Shown here: one piece after another, positions 1 to 6,793 of the stretch
Layout of the letters: every line of letters begins with the position of its first letter
Numbering within the stretch: the stretch's first letter is position 1
Origin: Chloroflexota bacterium
GTDB lineage: Bacteria; Chloroflexota; Dehalococcoidia; JACQGW01
DNA length: 11,690 nucleotides
Assembly (NCBI GenBank): GCA_016199325.1
Contig: JACQGW010000262.1
Location: forward strand, 1-11,690
Reading direction: 5' to 3'
Notes under the pieces: model-generated
Seen by the model: the letters and a program-made list of their open reading frames with translations, nothing else
Told to the model about the DNA's origin: nothing
Database searches by the model: none
Program-made: the position numbers and the translations under genes

Positions 1-95
1 GGGGCCAGGGGTCGGGGGTCTTGAGGCAGAAGCAAGGGGGCGGGAATCGCGCTGCGCCCGCCAACTAGGGACCAGGGACCGCAGACCAGAGACCC
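1..95. repeat. Heptamer arrays flanking a small hairpin
   Basis: Two runs with a 7-bp period flank a palindrome. Left run (1-21): ggggcca, ggggtcg, ggggtct, then decayed units. Right run (about 66-93): agggacc, agggacc, gcagacc, agagacc. Between them ggcggg (39-44 region) can pair with cccgcc (57-62 region) around a loop of about 12 nt. The first 18 bases are identical to 6797-6814, which is intergenic. The units fit the consensus NGGGRYC shared with the arrays at 6369 and 6794. Here the repeat lies inside the open frame of the glycosyltransferase. Confidence 0.7.
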
Positions 96-996
96 GTCGG
101 AGGCCGAGATAGGCAAGGCCGGGGTAGAGGAGGAGCAGCGGGCCGATGGCCAGCTCCAAGGCGGCACGGATCAAGAATCGAGAGATGGAGACCGGGCCGA
201 CGGAGACGGCGTAGGCGGTGTTCTTGGCGTAGTAGGTTGCCGGCAGCGGTACGCCGGAGACGGCGACGTTGTAGGCGATGATGGGGGCCACGACCGCCCC
301 CCAGGCTGCCGCGGCCAGCGCCACGAAGCCGGCGTCCGGCAGGCGCTGGCCTTTCGCTCTCAAGGCGCTCGCCGAGCGCCAGACGATCGCCAGGCCGAAG
401 ATCACCACGCCCTCGGGACGGGTCAGGGTCAGCAGTCCGCCGAACAGCCCGAGCGCAAGCGGTCCGGCGCCGCCGAACGCCCGCAGGACGAGCAGGAGCG
501 ACAGCCAGATGAAGAGCGTCGTTTCCATTCCGGAGAGCGCCGCCCAGGCGAGGTGCCACTCGAACATCGTGCCCAGCGCAGCAGCCAGGTGCAGACCCGG
601 TCGGTCGGGCAGGAGCGAGCGTGCCAGTTGATAGACAGCCGCCGCCGAGAGCGCCAGGAAGAGCAGGCCGAGCCCGTAGGCCCAGATTCGAGGATCGATG
701 GGCAGCAGGTAGCCGACCGCCAGCAGCGCCGTCCAGATGGGCGACGTCGAACCGGTCGACGGCTCGCCGGGGTTGAAGGCCAGGGCGGCTTCTCGGGCCA
801 GGTTGCGGGCGAAGGTCTGGTGAATCCAGCTATCGTCCAGCGGAAAGCCGAGCGGCACCCCGGTGGCGGCGCCGTACCCAAGGTAGAGCGCCCAGGTCAG
901 GCAGGCGGCGATGGCGAGCATGGGCGAGAGGTACACCGGCAGCGACCGCAGGGGGATGACGTGCCGTCTGGCCTGGGCTCTCGCCCGGATCTGCAT
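1..996 (-). CDS. GT-C type membrane glycosyltransferase (PMT/ArnT-like), N-terminal part
   Basis: Reading the minus strand from ATG 996-994 gives 332 codons without a stop, running off the left edge. The product is strongly hydrophobic, with a first membrane segment near residues 20-40 and several more. It carries hallmarks of the polyprenyl-phosphate-sugar-dependent GT-C family: an Asp pair in the first external loop (FPLDDSWIH, D54/D55), then FNPGEPSTGSTSPIW (74-88), GMETTLF, LTRPEG and PLPATYYAKN. Such enzymes usually move a sugar from a lipid carrier to an acceptor on the outer face of the membrane; substrate unknown. Family members are typically clearly longer, so the rest should lie beyond the edge. 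No clear Shine-Dalgarno precedes the ATG, but it sits just before the first membrane segment, and a candidate promoter lies at 1059-1088. Oddity: the last ~32 codons run through heptamer and hairpin repeat DNA (1-95) and read as low-complexity sequence, so the gene may be interrupted. Confidence 0.85.
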   Translation of the reverse strand, partial: MQIRARAQARRHVIPLRSLPVYLSPMLAIAACLTWALYLGYGAATGVPLGFPLDDSWIHQTFARNLAREAALAFNPGEPSTGSTSPIWTALLAVGYLLPIDPRIWAYGLGLLFLALSAAAVYQLARSLLPDRPGLHLAAALGTMFEWHLAWAALSGMETTLFIWLSLLLVLRAFGGAGPLALGLFGGLLTLTRPEGVVIFGLAIVWRSASALRAKGQRLPDAGFVALAAAAWGAVVAPIIAYNVAVSGVPLPATYYAKNTAYAVSVGPVSISRFLIRAALELAIGPLLLLYPGLAYLGLRRVSGLRSLVPSWRAQRDSRPLASASRPPTPGP

Positions 997-1058
997 GGTG
1001 GTTCGCGCTCGCTTCGTCGGTCGATTCTCGGCGCCCTCGCGCGCCCACGGGCGGCACG

Positions 1059-1088
1059 ATGATAGCACGCCAACTTAGGGTGCAACAA
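1059..1088 (-). promoter_or_regulatory. Candidate sigma70-type promoter for the glycosyltransferase
   Basis: On the minus strand TTGTTG (1088-1083) is followed after 18 nt by TATCAT (1064-1059). The -10 matches 5 of 6 consensus bases and the -35 matches its TTG. The predicted start near 1052 would give a leader of about 55 nt before ATG 996. Placement between the repeat cluster and the gene is sensible. Prediction only. Confidence 0.4.
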
Positions 1089-1127
1089 GTGCCGCACGCG
1101 ATCCGAAAGGCAGGGGTAAACGGCCTT

Positions 1128-1215
1128 CCCCCATCCCCCTCTCGGTGGGAGAGGGCCGGGGTGAGGGCGCTCCCCCATCCCCCTCTCGGTGGGAGAGGGC
1201 CGGGGTGAGGGCGCT
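1128..1215 (-). repeat. Two tandem 44-bp hairpin repeats (inverted orientation)
   Basis: Units at 1128-1171 and 1172-1215 are identical over 44 bp. Each contains a perfect 7-bp stem with a 5-nt loop, ccctctc-ggtgg-gagaggg, followed by ccggggtgagggcgct. Read on the minus strand they match the same family as the three units at 1253-1376 (gccctcacccc...). The spacer 997-1379 holds these repeats and the candidate promoter; I see no gene in it. Confidence 0.9.
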
Positions 1216-1252
1216 CTCGCGTCGGTCGGTGCTCACATGGCCCGGGTGCCGA

Positions 1253-1376
1253 CCCTCACCCCCGGCCCCGCTCCCACTGAGCGGGGAGACGAGGCCCTCA
1301 CCCCCGGCCCCGCTCCCACTGAGCGGGGAGACGAGGCCCTCACCCCCGGCCCCGCTCCCACTGAGCGGGGAGACGA
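1253..1376 (+). repeat. Three tandem 42-bp hairpin repeats
   Basis: Units start at 1253, 1295 and 1337, each beginning ccctcacccccgg. Each has a perfect 8-bp stem and 5-nt loop, ccccgctc-ccact-gagcgggg. Compared with the oppositely oriented copies at 1128-1215, the stem bases differ on both sides in a compensatory way while the flanking gccctcacc part and the loop are kept. Because 42 is a multiple of 3 the array creates spurious open frames reading repeated LTPGPAPTERG-like peptides; these are not genes. The array ends 3 bp before the stop codon of the minus-strand gene at 1380. Confidence 0.9.
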
Positions 1377-1379
1377 TTC

Positions 1380-2525
1380 TCAGTTGCGCCCCTTGCCGCT
1401 CCGTTCGCCGTGGCCGTCGCCGCGTCGAACGGCCTGGCCCTTGCCGTGGTCGCCGGAGCCAGCGCCGCGGCTATCGGGACCCTCGACTGCCGACTGCCGA
1501 CCGCCGGCTGCCGGCTGCTTGCCGTGGTCGTCGGAGCCCTTGTCGCGATCCTCTGGGCGCCCGCCGTGACGGTCCTCGTCCTGGCTGCGACCACGGTCGT
1601 CGCGATCGCTTCGCGGCCCTGGTGTGGCGCCGGCAACCGGCGGTGCCACACTGGTGCCGGGGGGCGGCGTTGGAGTCGCCGTGGGTTTGCCGTGTCCGCG
1701 GCGCGCGTGCTCGCCTTCCGCGGGATCGCCGTGCCCATCGCGTGCGTCGTCGTCCGGTGAAGCCCCCTGGCGATCCTTGCCCGCGCCCGGCTCGGTCTTC
1801 GGCGTTGCTTCCGCTCGGGGTGTCTTGCCCAGTGCCGTGATCAGGGCCTCGTACCGGACATACAGATCCCGGTAGCCTGCCGGGTCCAGACGGCCCGCCC
1901 GCTGAAAGGCGTTGAGCTCGTGGAGGAAGGCGTCCAGCGCGTGCTGGGCCGCCCTGTCGTTCCCGCGAGCGAGTGATGCCTGGACGGCGGCCAGCTTGGC
2001 GAGCAGGCCCTTCCAGCTCTCTCCACGAACGTCGGGATCGTCGGCGAGCTGCCTGACGTCCGAGACGATTGCCGTCAGACTGATTTGAATGGTTCCGGTG
2101 ATGGGGTCGCCCCGGTGGCCCGGCCCATCGTCGGGCCTGCCGGTCGTGCCGGTGATGGTGATCGAGGGCGTTACCGGGACGGTCGCCGTCGGCGTGGCCG
2201 TCGCAGGGGGAAGCGTGCCGGTGATCGGGTTGGTGGTTGGCAGTGTGGTGCTGAGAGGCTGCGTCCCGCTCACAGGCACCGTCCCGGTGACCGGCTCGTC
2301 GGCGCCGAGACGGGGGGAGGACGGGGCTTCGCCGGCCGCCGATCCGCCAGGACCACCGCCGGACTGGAGGGCGGTGTGGTGGACACCTGAAGGGACTCCT
2401 GGCTGGAAGCTGTCGACCAACTGTGCGACGATCTCGGCGCGGGTTTCGGGCGGCATGACCGTGTGAGCGACCACCCCTCCGCCGAGGGCGGCTACGGCGA
2501 TGAGAAATGCGACGACGACAGGCAT
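1380..2525 (-). CDS. Exported or membrane-anchored protein with FIMAH-like domain and charged tail
   Basis: 381 residues from ATG 2525-2523, preceded at 5 nt by a clear GGAGG; this start places a hydrophobic signal/anchor (VVVAFLIAVAALGGGVVA) at the extreme N-terminus, whereas the longer frame from 2612 would bury it. Order: anchor (about 2-20); Gly/Ser/Pro/Thr-rich linker to about 145; helical domain about 147-230 with LLAKLAAVQASLARGNDRAAQHALDAFLHELNAF split over its core, resembling the FIMAH domain found in secreted bacterial proteins; then a low-complexity tail (231-381) rich in Asp, Arg, Gly, His and Lys with repeated DHGK and DRDD-like clusters. FIMAH modules are usually attached to extracellular proteins; no enzymatic motif is visible. 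A heptamer array (1480-1521) lies inside the tail-coding DNA and the stop abuts a hairpin-repeat array. The domain match is from memory of the family pattern; function is unknown. Confidence 0.78.
   Translation of the reverse strand: MPVVVAFLIAVAALGGGVVAHTVMPPETRAEIVAQLVDSFQPGVPSGVHHTALQSGGGPGGSAAGEAPSSPRLGADEPVTGTVPVSGTQPLSTTLPTTNPITGTLPPATATPTATVPVTPSITITGTTGRPDDGPGHRGDPITGTIQISLTAIVSDVRQLADDPDVRGESWKGLLAKLAAVQASLARGNDRAAQHALDAFLHELNAFQRAGRLDPAGYRDLYVRYEALITALGKTPRAEATPKTEPGAGKDRQGASPDDDARDGHGDPAEGEHARRGHGKPTATPTPPPGTSVAPPVAGATPGPRSDRDDRGRSQDEDRHGGRPEDRDKGSDDHGKQPAAGGRQSAVEGPDSRGAGSGDHGKGQAVRRGDGHGERSGKGRN
1480..1521. repeat. Heptamer array within coding sequence
   Basis: Six consecutive 7-bp units, ccctcga, ctgccga, ctgccga, ccgccgg, ctgccgg, ctgcttg. 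Seven is not a multiple of three, so the array reads through three phases and encodes part of the disordered tail (around GGRQSAVEG) of the protein on the minus strand. The unit differs from the NGGGRYC heptamers elsewhere in the window. Confidence 0.75.
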
Positions 2526-2530
2526 TTGGA

Positions 2531-2535
2531 CCTCC
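2531..2535 (-). promoter_or_regulatory. Shine-Dalgarno deciding start at 2525
   Basis: GGAGG on the minus strand, 5 nt before ATG 2525-2523. It supports this start over the ATG at 2612, 87 bp upstream in the same frame. Confidence 0.75.
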
Positions 2536-2607
2536 GTTTGCGAATCTCCAGCCGGCCGGCTGATGTCACTGTGGGAAACGCTGCGGCCACCCGGGCGATA
2601 GGGGGCG

Positions 2608-2613
2608 ATCATA
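2608..2613 (-). promoter_or_regulatory. Weak candidate -10 (TATGAT) for the FIMAH-like gene
   Basis: TATGAT (5 of 6 consensus) on the minus strand lies in the 197-bp divergent spacer, about 80 nt before ATG 2525. No convincing -35 is seen 16-18 nt upstream. No good promoter for the plus-strand gene at 2723 was recognised in this spacer. Confidence 0.25.
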
Positions 2614-2722
2614 GGACGATCGGGTTAGGACGCTCGGCCGCCTGCGATCGGCGACGTGGGGAAGCGTGGCACGCGATGTGCTGCATGCGTCGGTCACATG
2701 AGAGGGTGAAGGTGGAGGCACC

Positions 2723-3274
2723 ATGATCGGATCGAACATCAATCTGGTGAGCCTGTGCGACCGATTGAGCGAGTTCATCGAGGTCGAGCGGTTGCTGGTG
2801 GACCACTACGGCCGGCTGGATCGGCAGGCCCTGTCCGATGAGCTCCGCGCCGGCCTGCGGGCCTGTCGTGCTGAGGCCGACGAGCACCGACGGATGCTTG
2901 CCGGCATCCTTGCCGAGCTCGGGGGGGAGCCCGCCGTCCGGAGCACGGCGGCCCACGCCGTTGCCAGCCGACTGCAATCGCTGGACGAGGTCCATCTGCG
3001 GGGCATCGCCGCGACCGGCGAGATGCTGGAGAGCCTGCTCCTGCTGGAGTCGAAGAGCCAGATCGATTGGCAACTGCTTCAACAGATCGGCCAGGCAGTG
3101 GGCCTGACGAACGTCCTGGATCGATGCGCTCTGGTCCGGCCGGCGAAAGACGAGCGGATCCGGTGGCTGAGCCACCAGATCAGGCGGGTCGCGGCCCAGC
3201 AGCTCACCAGTCCGGCGATTGTGTCCGCTGGGAGCTTCATCCCCCGCGAGATCCCTCCGACGACCAGCGCGTGA
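2723..3274 (+). CDS. Probable ferritin-like four-helix protein
   Basis: 183 residues, starting at ATG 2723 with GGAGG at 2714-2718. The sequence is almost entirely amphipathic helix without signal peptide or membrane segment. Spacing of acidic residues and His suggests a ferritin-like bundle: helix 1 E20/E22 (EFIEVERLLVDHY), helix 2 E51xxEH (54/55, EADEHRRMLAGILAELGG), helix 3 E109 (LLLLESKSQIDW), helix 4 E144...H151 (KDERIRWLSHQ). In rubrerythrin- and YciF/DUF892-like proteins such residues bind a di-metal centre, but ligand assignment here is inferred and has not been aligned. It is transcribed divergently from the gene at 2525 and lies 91 bp upstream of the kinase gene, which has its own promoter, so a shared operon is not required. 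Alternative: a helical protein of another fold with incidental acidic residues. Confidence 0.8.
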   Translation: MIGSNINLVSLCDRLSEFIEVERLLVDHYGRLDRQALSDELRAGLRACRAEADEHRRMLAGILAELGGEPAVRSTAAHAVASRLQSLDEVHLRGIAATGEMLESLLLLESKSQIDWQLLQQIGQAVGLTNVLDRCALVRPAKDERIRWLSHQIRRVAAQQLTSPAIVSAGSFIPREIPPTTSA

Positions 3275-3299
3275 TGCGCGTTCGCCTGCTCGCGCCCGC

Positions 3300-3328
3300 T
3301 TGACATCTGCGGCGTTCTGCTCTACGCT
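3300..3328 (+). promoter_or_regulatory. Promoter for the kinase-receiver-radical SAM operon
   Basis: A perfect -35 TTGACA (3300-3305), a 17-nt spacer and TACGCT (3323-3328), which keeps the first, second and last bases of the -10 consensus. The predicted start near 3335 leaves a leader of about 30 nt before GTG 3366. It lies in the 91-bp gap after the ferritin-like gene, the only sizeable gap before a set of overlapping genes. Confidence 0.6.
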
Positions 3329-3365
3329 GTAGGAAGGCTTCTTCTTAGGGCCTGGCGGCGAGTTC

Positions 3366-4544
3366 GTGTTGAGCACCAAACCGATTTCGATCTTGCTGGT
3401 CGAGGACAACCCCGGTGATGCCCGCCTGTTGCGTGAGACGCTGGCGGACGTCGGCACGGCCCAGTTCGATCTGGTCCATGTCGAGTGCCTGGCGGAGGCA
3501 TGGGCAGCCCTGGACGCGTCCCGATTCGACGTGGTTCTGCTTGATCTCCTACTGCCCGACGGTCAGGGCCTCGACGCCATCGACCGTCTGCGAGTGCGCG
3601 CGCGGGATGTGCCAATCGTCGTGCTGACCGGCATCGACGACGAAACGCTCGCCGTCGGGGCGGTCCAGGAGGGCGCCCAGGACTACCTCGTCAAGGGGCA
3701 CGTCGACAGCGGCCTGCTCGTGCGGGCCATCCGCTATGCCATCGAGCGCAAGCGATCCGAGGAGGCACGAGCCCAGCTCATCCGCGAGCAGGCGGCTCGC
3801 GCCGAGGCCGAGGCAGCCGTGCGAGCGCGTGACGAGTTCCTCTCGGTTGCCGCCCACGAGCTGAAAACACCGGTGACCAGCTTGCGCGGGTTCGCTCAGC
3901 TCACGGTTCGCCAGATCCAACGGGGCGAGACCCTGGACCCTGTTCGGATCAGCCGCGCGCTCCGGGTCATCGACCAGCAGTCGGCCAAGCTCGCACTCTT
4001 GCTCTCCCAGCTTCTCGACGTCTCTCGAATTCAGGCTGGAAAGCTAGTGCTCGATCGGTCACTGGTGGACGTCACGCGCCTGGTCGAGGGCGTGGCCGCG
4101 ACCGCACAGGCCGGCACGAACCAGCACACGATCGCCGTTCGTTCGCCGACGCCGGCACCGGCGCTGGTCGACCCGCTCCGGATCGAGCAAGTCGTCACCA
4201 ATCTGATCGACAACGCGATCAAGTACAGCCCCGTGGGCGGGCCCATCGACGTCGAAGTGTCGGCGCCGAGCCACATGACGGTTCGTCTCTCGGTGACCGA
4301 TCGCGGCATCGGCATCCCCCCGGAGCATCGAGAGCGGGTGTTTGACCGCTTCTATCAGGCCCATTCGGACCCCCGCTTCGGCGGCATGGGGCTGGGCCTG
4401 TACATCAGCCGCCACATCGTCGAGCTCCATGGCGGCCGGCTCGACGCCGAGTTCCCGCCCGACGGCGGGACGCGCTTCGTCGTGTGGCTGCCGACTGACG
4501 GCGACGACCTGTCCAACTGCCACGAGAGGGAAGATCGGGCATGA
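3366..4544 (+). CDS. Receiver-histidine kinase (REC-HisKA-HATPase)
   Basis: 392 residues. N-terminal receiver (about 7-125): acidic pair E13/D14, phospho-acceptor D60 (VVLLDLLLPDGQG), T88 and K110. A charged coiled helix (about 126-157, Arg/Glu/Ala-rich) leads to the HisKA box with H164 (FLSVAAHELKTPVTSLRGF). HATPase: N box N279/N283 (NLIDNAIKYSP), G1 DRGIGIPPEH (312-321), F box VFDRFYQ, G2 GMGLGLYIS (340-348). All catalytic residues are present. No membrane segment or sensor domain: it should be cytoplasmic and take its input as phosphate on its own receiver from another kinase, or through a partner. Start is GTG 3366 (TTG 3369 is the alternative); the Shine-Dalgarno is weak. Its TGA overlaps the next ATG (ATGA), implying translational coupling to the stand-alone receiver, the likely phosphate acceptor. 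Confidence 0.95.
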   Translation: MLSTKPISILLVEDNPGDARLLRETLADVGTAQFDLVHVECLAEAWAALDASRFDVVLLDLLLPDGQGLDAIDRLRVRARDVPIVVLTGIDDETLAVGAVQEGAQDYLVKGHVDSGLLVRAIRYAIERKRSEEARAQLIREQAARAEAEAAVRARDEFLSVAAHELKTPVTSLRGFAQLTVRQIQRGETLDPVRISRALRVIDQQSAKLALLLSQLLDVSRIQAGKLVLDRSLVDVTRLVEGVAATAQAGTNQHTIAVRSPTPAPALVDPLRIEQVVTNLIDNAIKYSPVGGPIDVEVSAPSHMTVRLSVTDRGIGIPPEHRERVFDRFYQAHSDPRFGGMGLGLYISRHIVELHGGRLDAEFPPDGGTRFVVWLPTDGDDLSNCHEREDRA

Positions 4545-4909
4545 GCACAGCCGGGCGCGTCCTGGTCGTGGACGACGACGAGAGCATTCGCGAGTTCATC
4601 ACGCTGGCGCTCGCCTCCGAAGGCTACGAGGTCGTGGCGGCGCCGCACGGCGCCGCCGCGCTCAGGCTGGTCGACAAGTGCCAGCCGAGCCTGATCCTCC
4701 TCGACTTGCTCATGCCGGTCATGGACGGCTGGGAGTTCTCGCGGGCATACCACCAGACCCCGGGCCCGCACACCCCGATCATCCTGCTGACGGCCTCGCG
4801 CGGCGCCGTCGAGAGCGCGACAGAAATGAACGCTGCGGCGTTTCTGGCGAAGCCGTTCGACCTGAACGATCTGCTCGACCTCGTCAATCACTTCGCCAAC
4901 GGCGGGTGA
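4541..4909 (+). CDS. Stand-alone response regulator receiver (CheY-like)
   Basis: 122 residues: a complete receiver and nothing else. Acidic pocket D11-D13 (VLVVDDDES), phospho-acceptor D55 (ILLDLLMPVMDGWEF), T84 (IILLTAS), K104 followed by PF (FLAKPFDL). No DNA-binding or enzymatic output domain, so it probably acts by protein contact or as a relay step. Its ATG overlaps the kinase stop by 4 nt, and its stop TGA overlaps a GTG that opens the radical SAM frame (GTGA at 4906-4909). The three genes are therefore likely one translation-coupled unit. Confidence 0.95.
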   Translation: MSTAGRVLVVDDDESIREFITLALASEGYEVVAAPHGAAALRLVDKCQPSLILLDLLMPVMDGWEFSRAYHQTPGPHTPIILLTASRGAVESATEMNAAAFLAKPFDLNDLLDLVNHFANGG

Positions 4910-6417
4910 CCCGCGCCGTGGCGGACGTGCTCCTGGGACAGTCGTACTTCCTGCGGTTCGACCCCAAGCTCTGGGCGGCAATGGAACCCTACCCTCCGCT
5001 CGGCACCCTCTATGCGGCGAGCTCCCTTCGCAGTCGCGGGCACGACGTCGCGGTCTTCGACAGCATGCTCGCCGACGGCGAAGACGAGTGGGCCGCCGCG
5101 GTCGCTCGGCACCGGCCCCGATTTGCCGTGCTGTACGAGGACGGCTTCAACTACCTGAGCAAGATGTGCCTGCTCCGGATGCGGGAGGCCGCCTTCACGA
5201 TGGCGGCGGCGGCGCGCCGGGCCGGCTCGACGGTCGTCGCGGCCGGCCCCGATGCCACGGACCACGCCGCCGAGTTCCTCGCGCACGGGGCCAGCTACGT
5301 CCTGATCGGCGAAGGTGAGGCGACCCTGGCCGAACTGCTCGATTCGTCGGGCCGTCTGGCGGCGCCGCCGGAGGCCGTTCCGGGGCTGGCGTTCCCCGGT
5401 CCCTCCGGCGAGATCGTCCGCACGCCGCCACGGGAGCCAGTTCGGCGGCTCGATCTCCTGCCGTTTCCGGCCTGGGACCTGATCGACGTTCCCCGCTATC
5501 GCGCCATCTGGCGGCGGCGGCACGGCCGTTTCTCGATGAACCTCGTGGCGTCGCGTGGCTGTCCATACGGCTGTACCTGGTGCGCCAAGCCGATCTACGG
5601 CCGGCGCTACAACACGCGCAGCCCTGAGAACGTCGTCGCCGAACTGGCCCTGCTGAAGGCGTCCTACGGCCCGGATCACCTCTGGTTTGCCGACGACGTC
5701 TTCGGCCTGAAGCCGGGCTGGATTGCCCGCTTCGCCGACCTGGTGGTGCGCGAGAACCTCGTCACGCCGTTCAAGTGCCTGCTGCGGGCCGACCTGGTCG
5801 ACCCGGCGGTCGTCGCCGCGCTCCGACGGGCCGGCTGCGAGACCGTCTGGTTGGGCGCCGAGTCGGGCTCGCAGAAGATCCTGGACGCGATGGAGAAGGG
5901 CATTCGCCTGGAGCAGATCGCCACCGCCGCCCGACTGCTCCGCCAGGCCGGGATTCGAGTCGGGTTCTTCCTTCAGTTTGGCTATCCGGGTGAGGGCTGG
6001 CAGGAGATCCAGGAGACCCTCGCCATGGTCTCTCGCTGCCGGCCGGACGACATCGGCGTCTCGGTCTCCTACCCGTTGCCCGGCACCACGTTCTACGAGG
6101 ATGTCAAGGCGCAGCTCGGGCCCCGACAGAACTGGATCGACAGCGACGATCTCGCCATGCTCTACCAGGGACCGTATCCGCCGGACTTCTACCGGGCGTT
6201 GCACCGGCTCGTTCACCAGGAGTTCCGGCTCCGCCGGATCGTCGACGACCTCAGCGGCGCGATCCGGCACCCGCTCCGGGTTCGGCCACGCCACGTCCGG
6301 CTGGCCGCCGCCGGCCTCTACCACGCGCTGGCGTTGCCGCTCCAGCGCCGGCGCGTGGCTCACGCGGCGGGGATCGGGGATCGAGGGCTGGAGGTCAGCG
6401 GCCGAGGGCTAGGCTAG
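4906..6417 (+). CDS. B12-binding-domain radical SAM protein (first copy)
   Basis: 503 residues if started at GTG 4906, which overlaps the receiver stop by 4 nt; GTG 4918 (MADVLLGQSYF) fits the paralogue's N-terminus better and is a real alternative. N-terminal cobalamin-binding-like domain (about 6-145) with MEPYPPLGTLY and VLIGEGEATLAELL. Radical SAM core with the CxxxCxxC cluster motif at C219, C223, C226 (RGCPYGCTWCAKPIYG), then WFADDVF, GAESGSQKILDAMEKG and FLQFGYPGEGW. This is the class B (BchE/HpnP/P-methylase type) architecture, used for methylations, ring closures and other C-C chemistry. The DxHxxG cobalamin ligand motif is absent (FDSMLADG at that place), as in many class members. 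Substrate unknown. The last ~16 residues (GIGDRGLEVSGRGLG) and the stop are encoded by a heptamer array, so the native C-terminus may have been altered. Confidence 0.93.
   Translation: MTRAVADVLLGQSYFLRFDPKLWAAMEPYPPLGTLYAASSLRSRGHDVAVFDSMLADGEDEWAAAVARHRPRFAVLYEDGFNYLSKMCLLRMREAAFTMAAAARRAGSTVVAAGPDATDHAAEFLAHGASYVLIGEGEATLAELLDSSGRLAAPPEAVPGLAFPGPSGEIVRTPPREPVRRLDLLPFPAWDLIDVPRYRAIWRRRHGRFSMNLVASRGCPYGCTWCAKPIYGRRYNTRSPENVVAELALLKASYGPDHLWFADDVFGLKPGWIARFADLVVRENLVTPFKCLLRADLVDPAVVAALRRAGCETVWLGAESGSQKILDAMEKGIRLEQIATAARLLRQAGIRVGFFLQFGYPGEGWQEIQETLAMVSRCRPDDIGVSVSYPLPGTTFYEDVKAQLGPRQNWIDSDDLAMLYQGPYPPDFYRALHRLVHQEFRLRRIVDDLSGAIRHPLRVRPRHVRLAAAGLYHALALPLQRRRVAHAAGIGDRGLEVSGRGLG
6369..6417. 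repeat. Seven-unit heptamer array at the 3' end of the radical SAM gene
   Basis: Seven 7-bp units in register: ggggatc, ggggatc, gagggct, ggaggtc, agcggcc, gagggct, aggctag. The last unit contains the TAG stop codon. Units fit or approach NGGGRYC, the type found at 1-95 and 6794-6828. Confidence 0.75.
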
Positions 6418-6462
6418 CTTCCGTGCAATCAGCAGGAGGATCGACCTTTGGCTGCAAGACGA

Positions 6463-6490
6463 TGCGTCGACCACCACCGGGGTCGACGCA
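6463..6490 (+). repeat. 10-bp perfect hairpin downstream of the first radical SAM gene
   Basis: tgcgtcgacc (6463-6472) and ggtcgacgca (6481-6490) form a perfect stem around an 8-nt loop. It begins 45 nt after the stop and could attenuate transcription or be a member of a dispersed repeat. No U-tract follows, so it is not called an intrinsic terminator. Confidence 0.6.
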
Positions 6491-6534
6491 GGCACTGATC
6501 GAGGGGCGTGGCGAGCGCAGCCTCGTCCGGGAGC

Positions 6535-6720
6535 GCAGGCCTCCCGCCTGCCCCGGTTCGGCAGCACGACCGATCGGTCCTGGACAGGCCATAATCGTCC
6601 TGACGGCAGTTCGGCAGCACGGCCGCATCCTGGCAGGCGTCCCGCCTGCGCTCCCAGACGCGTGCTCCCCCGCTGGGTGGCCGACGGCGAGGCGCACCCT
6701 CCCCCGGCCGGCGGGACGCC
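6535..6720. repeat. Cluster of REP-like palindromes and a 17-bp direct repeat
   Basis: Two near-identical 17-mers fold on themselves: gcaggcctcccgcctgc (6535-6551) and gcaggcgtcccgcctgc (6633-6649). A related inverted piece, ggcgggacgcc, is at 6710-6720, followed by agcgcttcccaac as in GTPALPN-encoding repeats. The 17-bp sequence gttcggcagcacgrccg occurs at 6556 and 6609. Together with the hairpin at 6463, the array at 6794 and the inverted repeat at 6824, these fill the 499-bp gap 6418-6916; I see no gene in it on either strand. Confidence 0.7.
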
Positions 6721-6793
6721 AGCGCTTCCCAACGGGGGGCCGCCGCCGCCTGCCGGGTCAGAACCAGGGCTGGTTGCGCGAAAAACAGGCAGG

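Noticed and set aside
1128..1376. CRISPR-like array
   Set aside because: Units are directly adjacent without variable spacers, self-complementary, and occur in two orientations.
1145..1840. Plus-strand open frames with PSPPAPLPLSGET repeats
   Set aside because: Created by the 42-bp repeat array and by antisense of the FIMAH-like gene.
4888..6363. Minus-strand open frame of 491 codons
   Set aside because: Entirely antisense to the radical SAM gene, whose motifs are unmistakable; no recognisable domains. The same applies to the minus-strand frame at 7016-7990.
6590..6595. CATAAT as a -10 for the second radical SAM gene
   Set aside because: No matching -35 at 16-18 nt and more than 300 nt from the start, inside repeat DNA.
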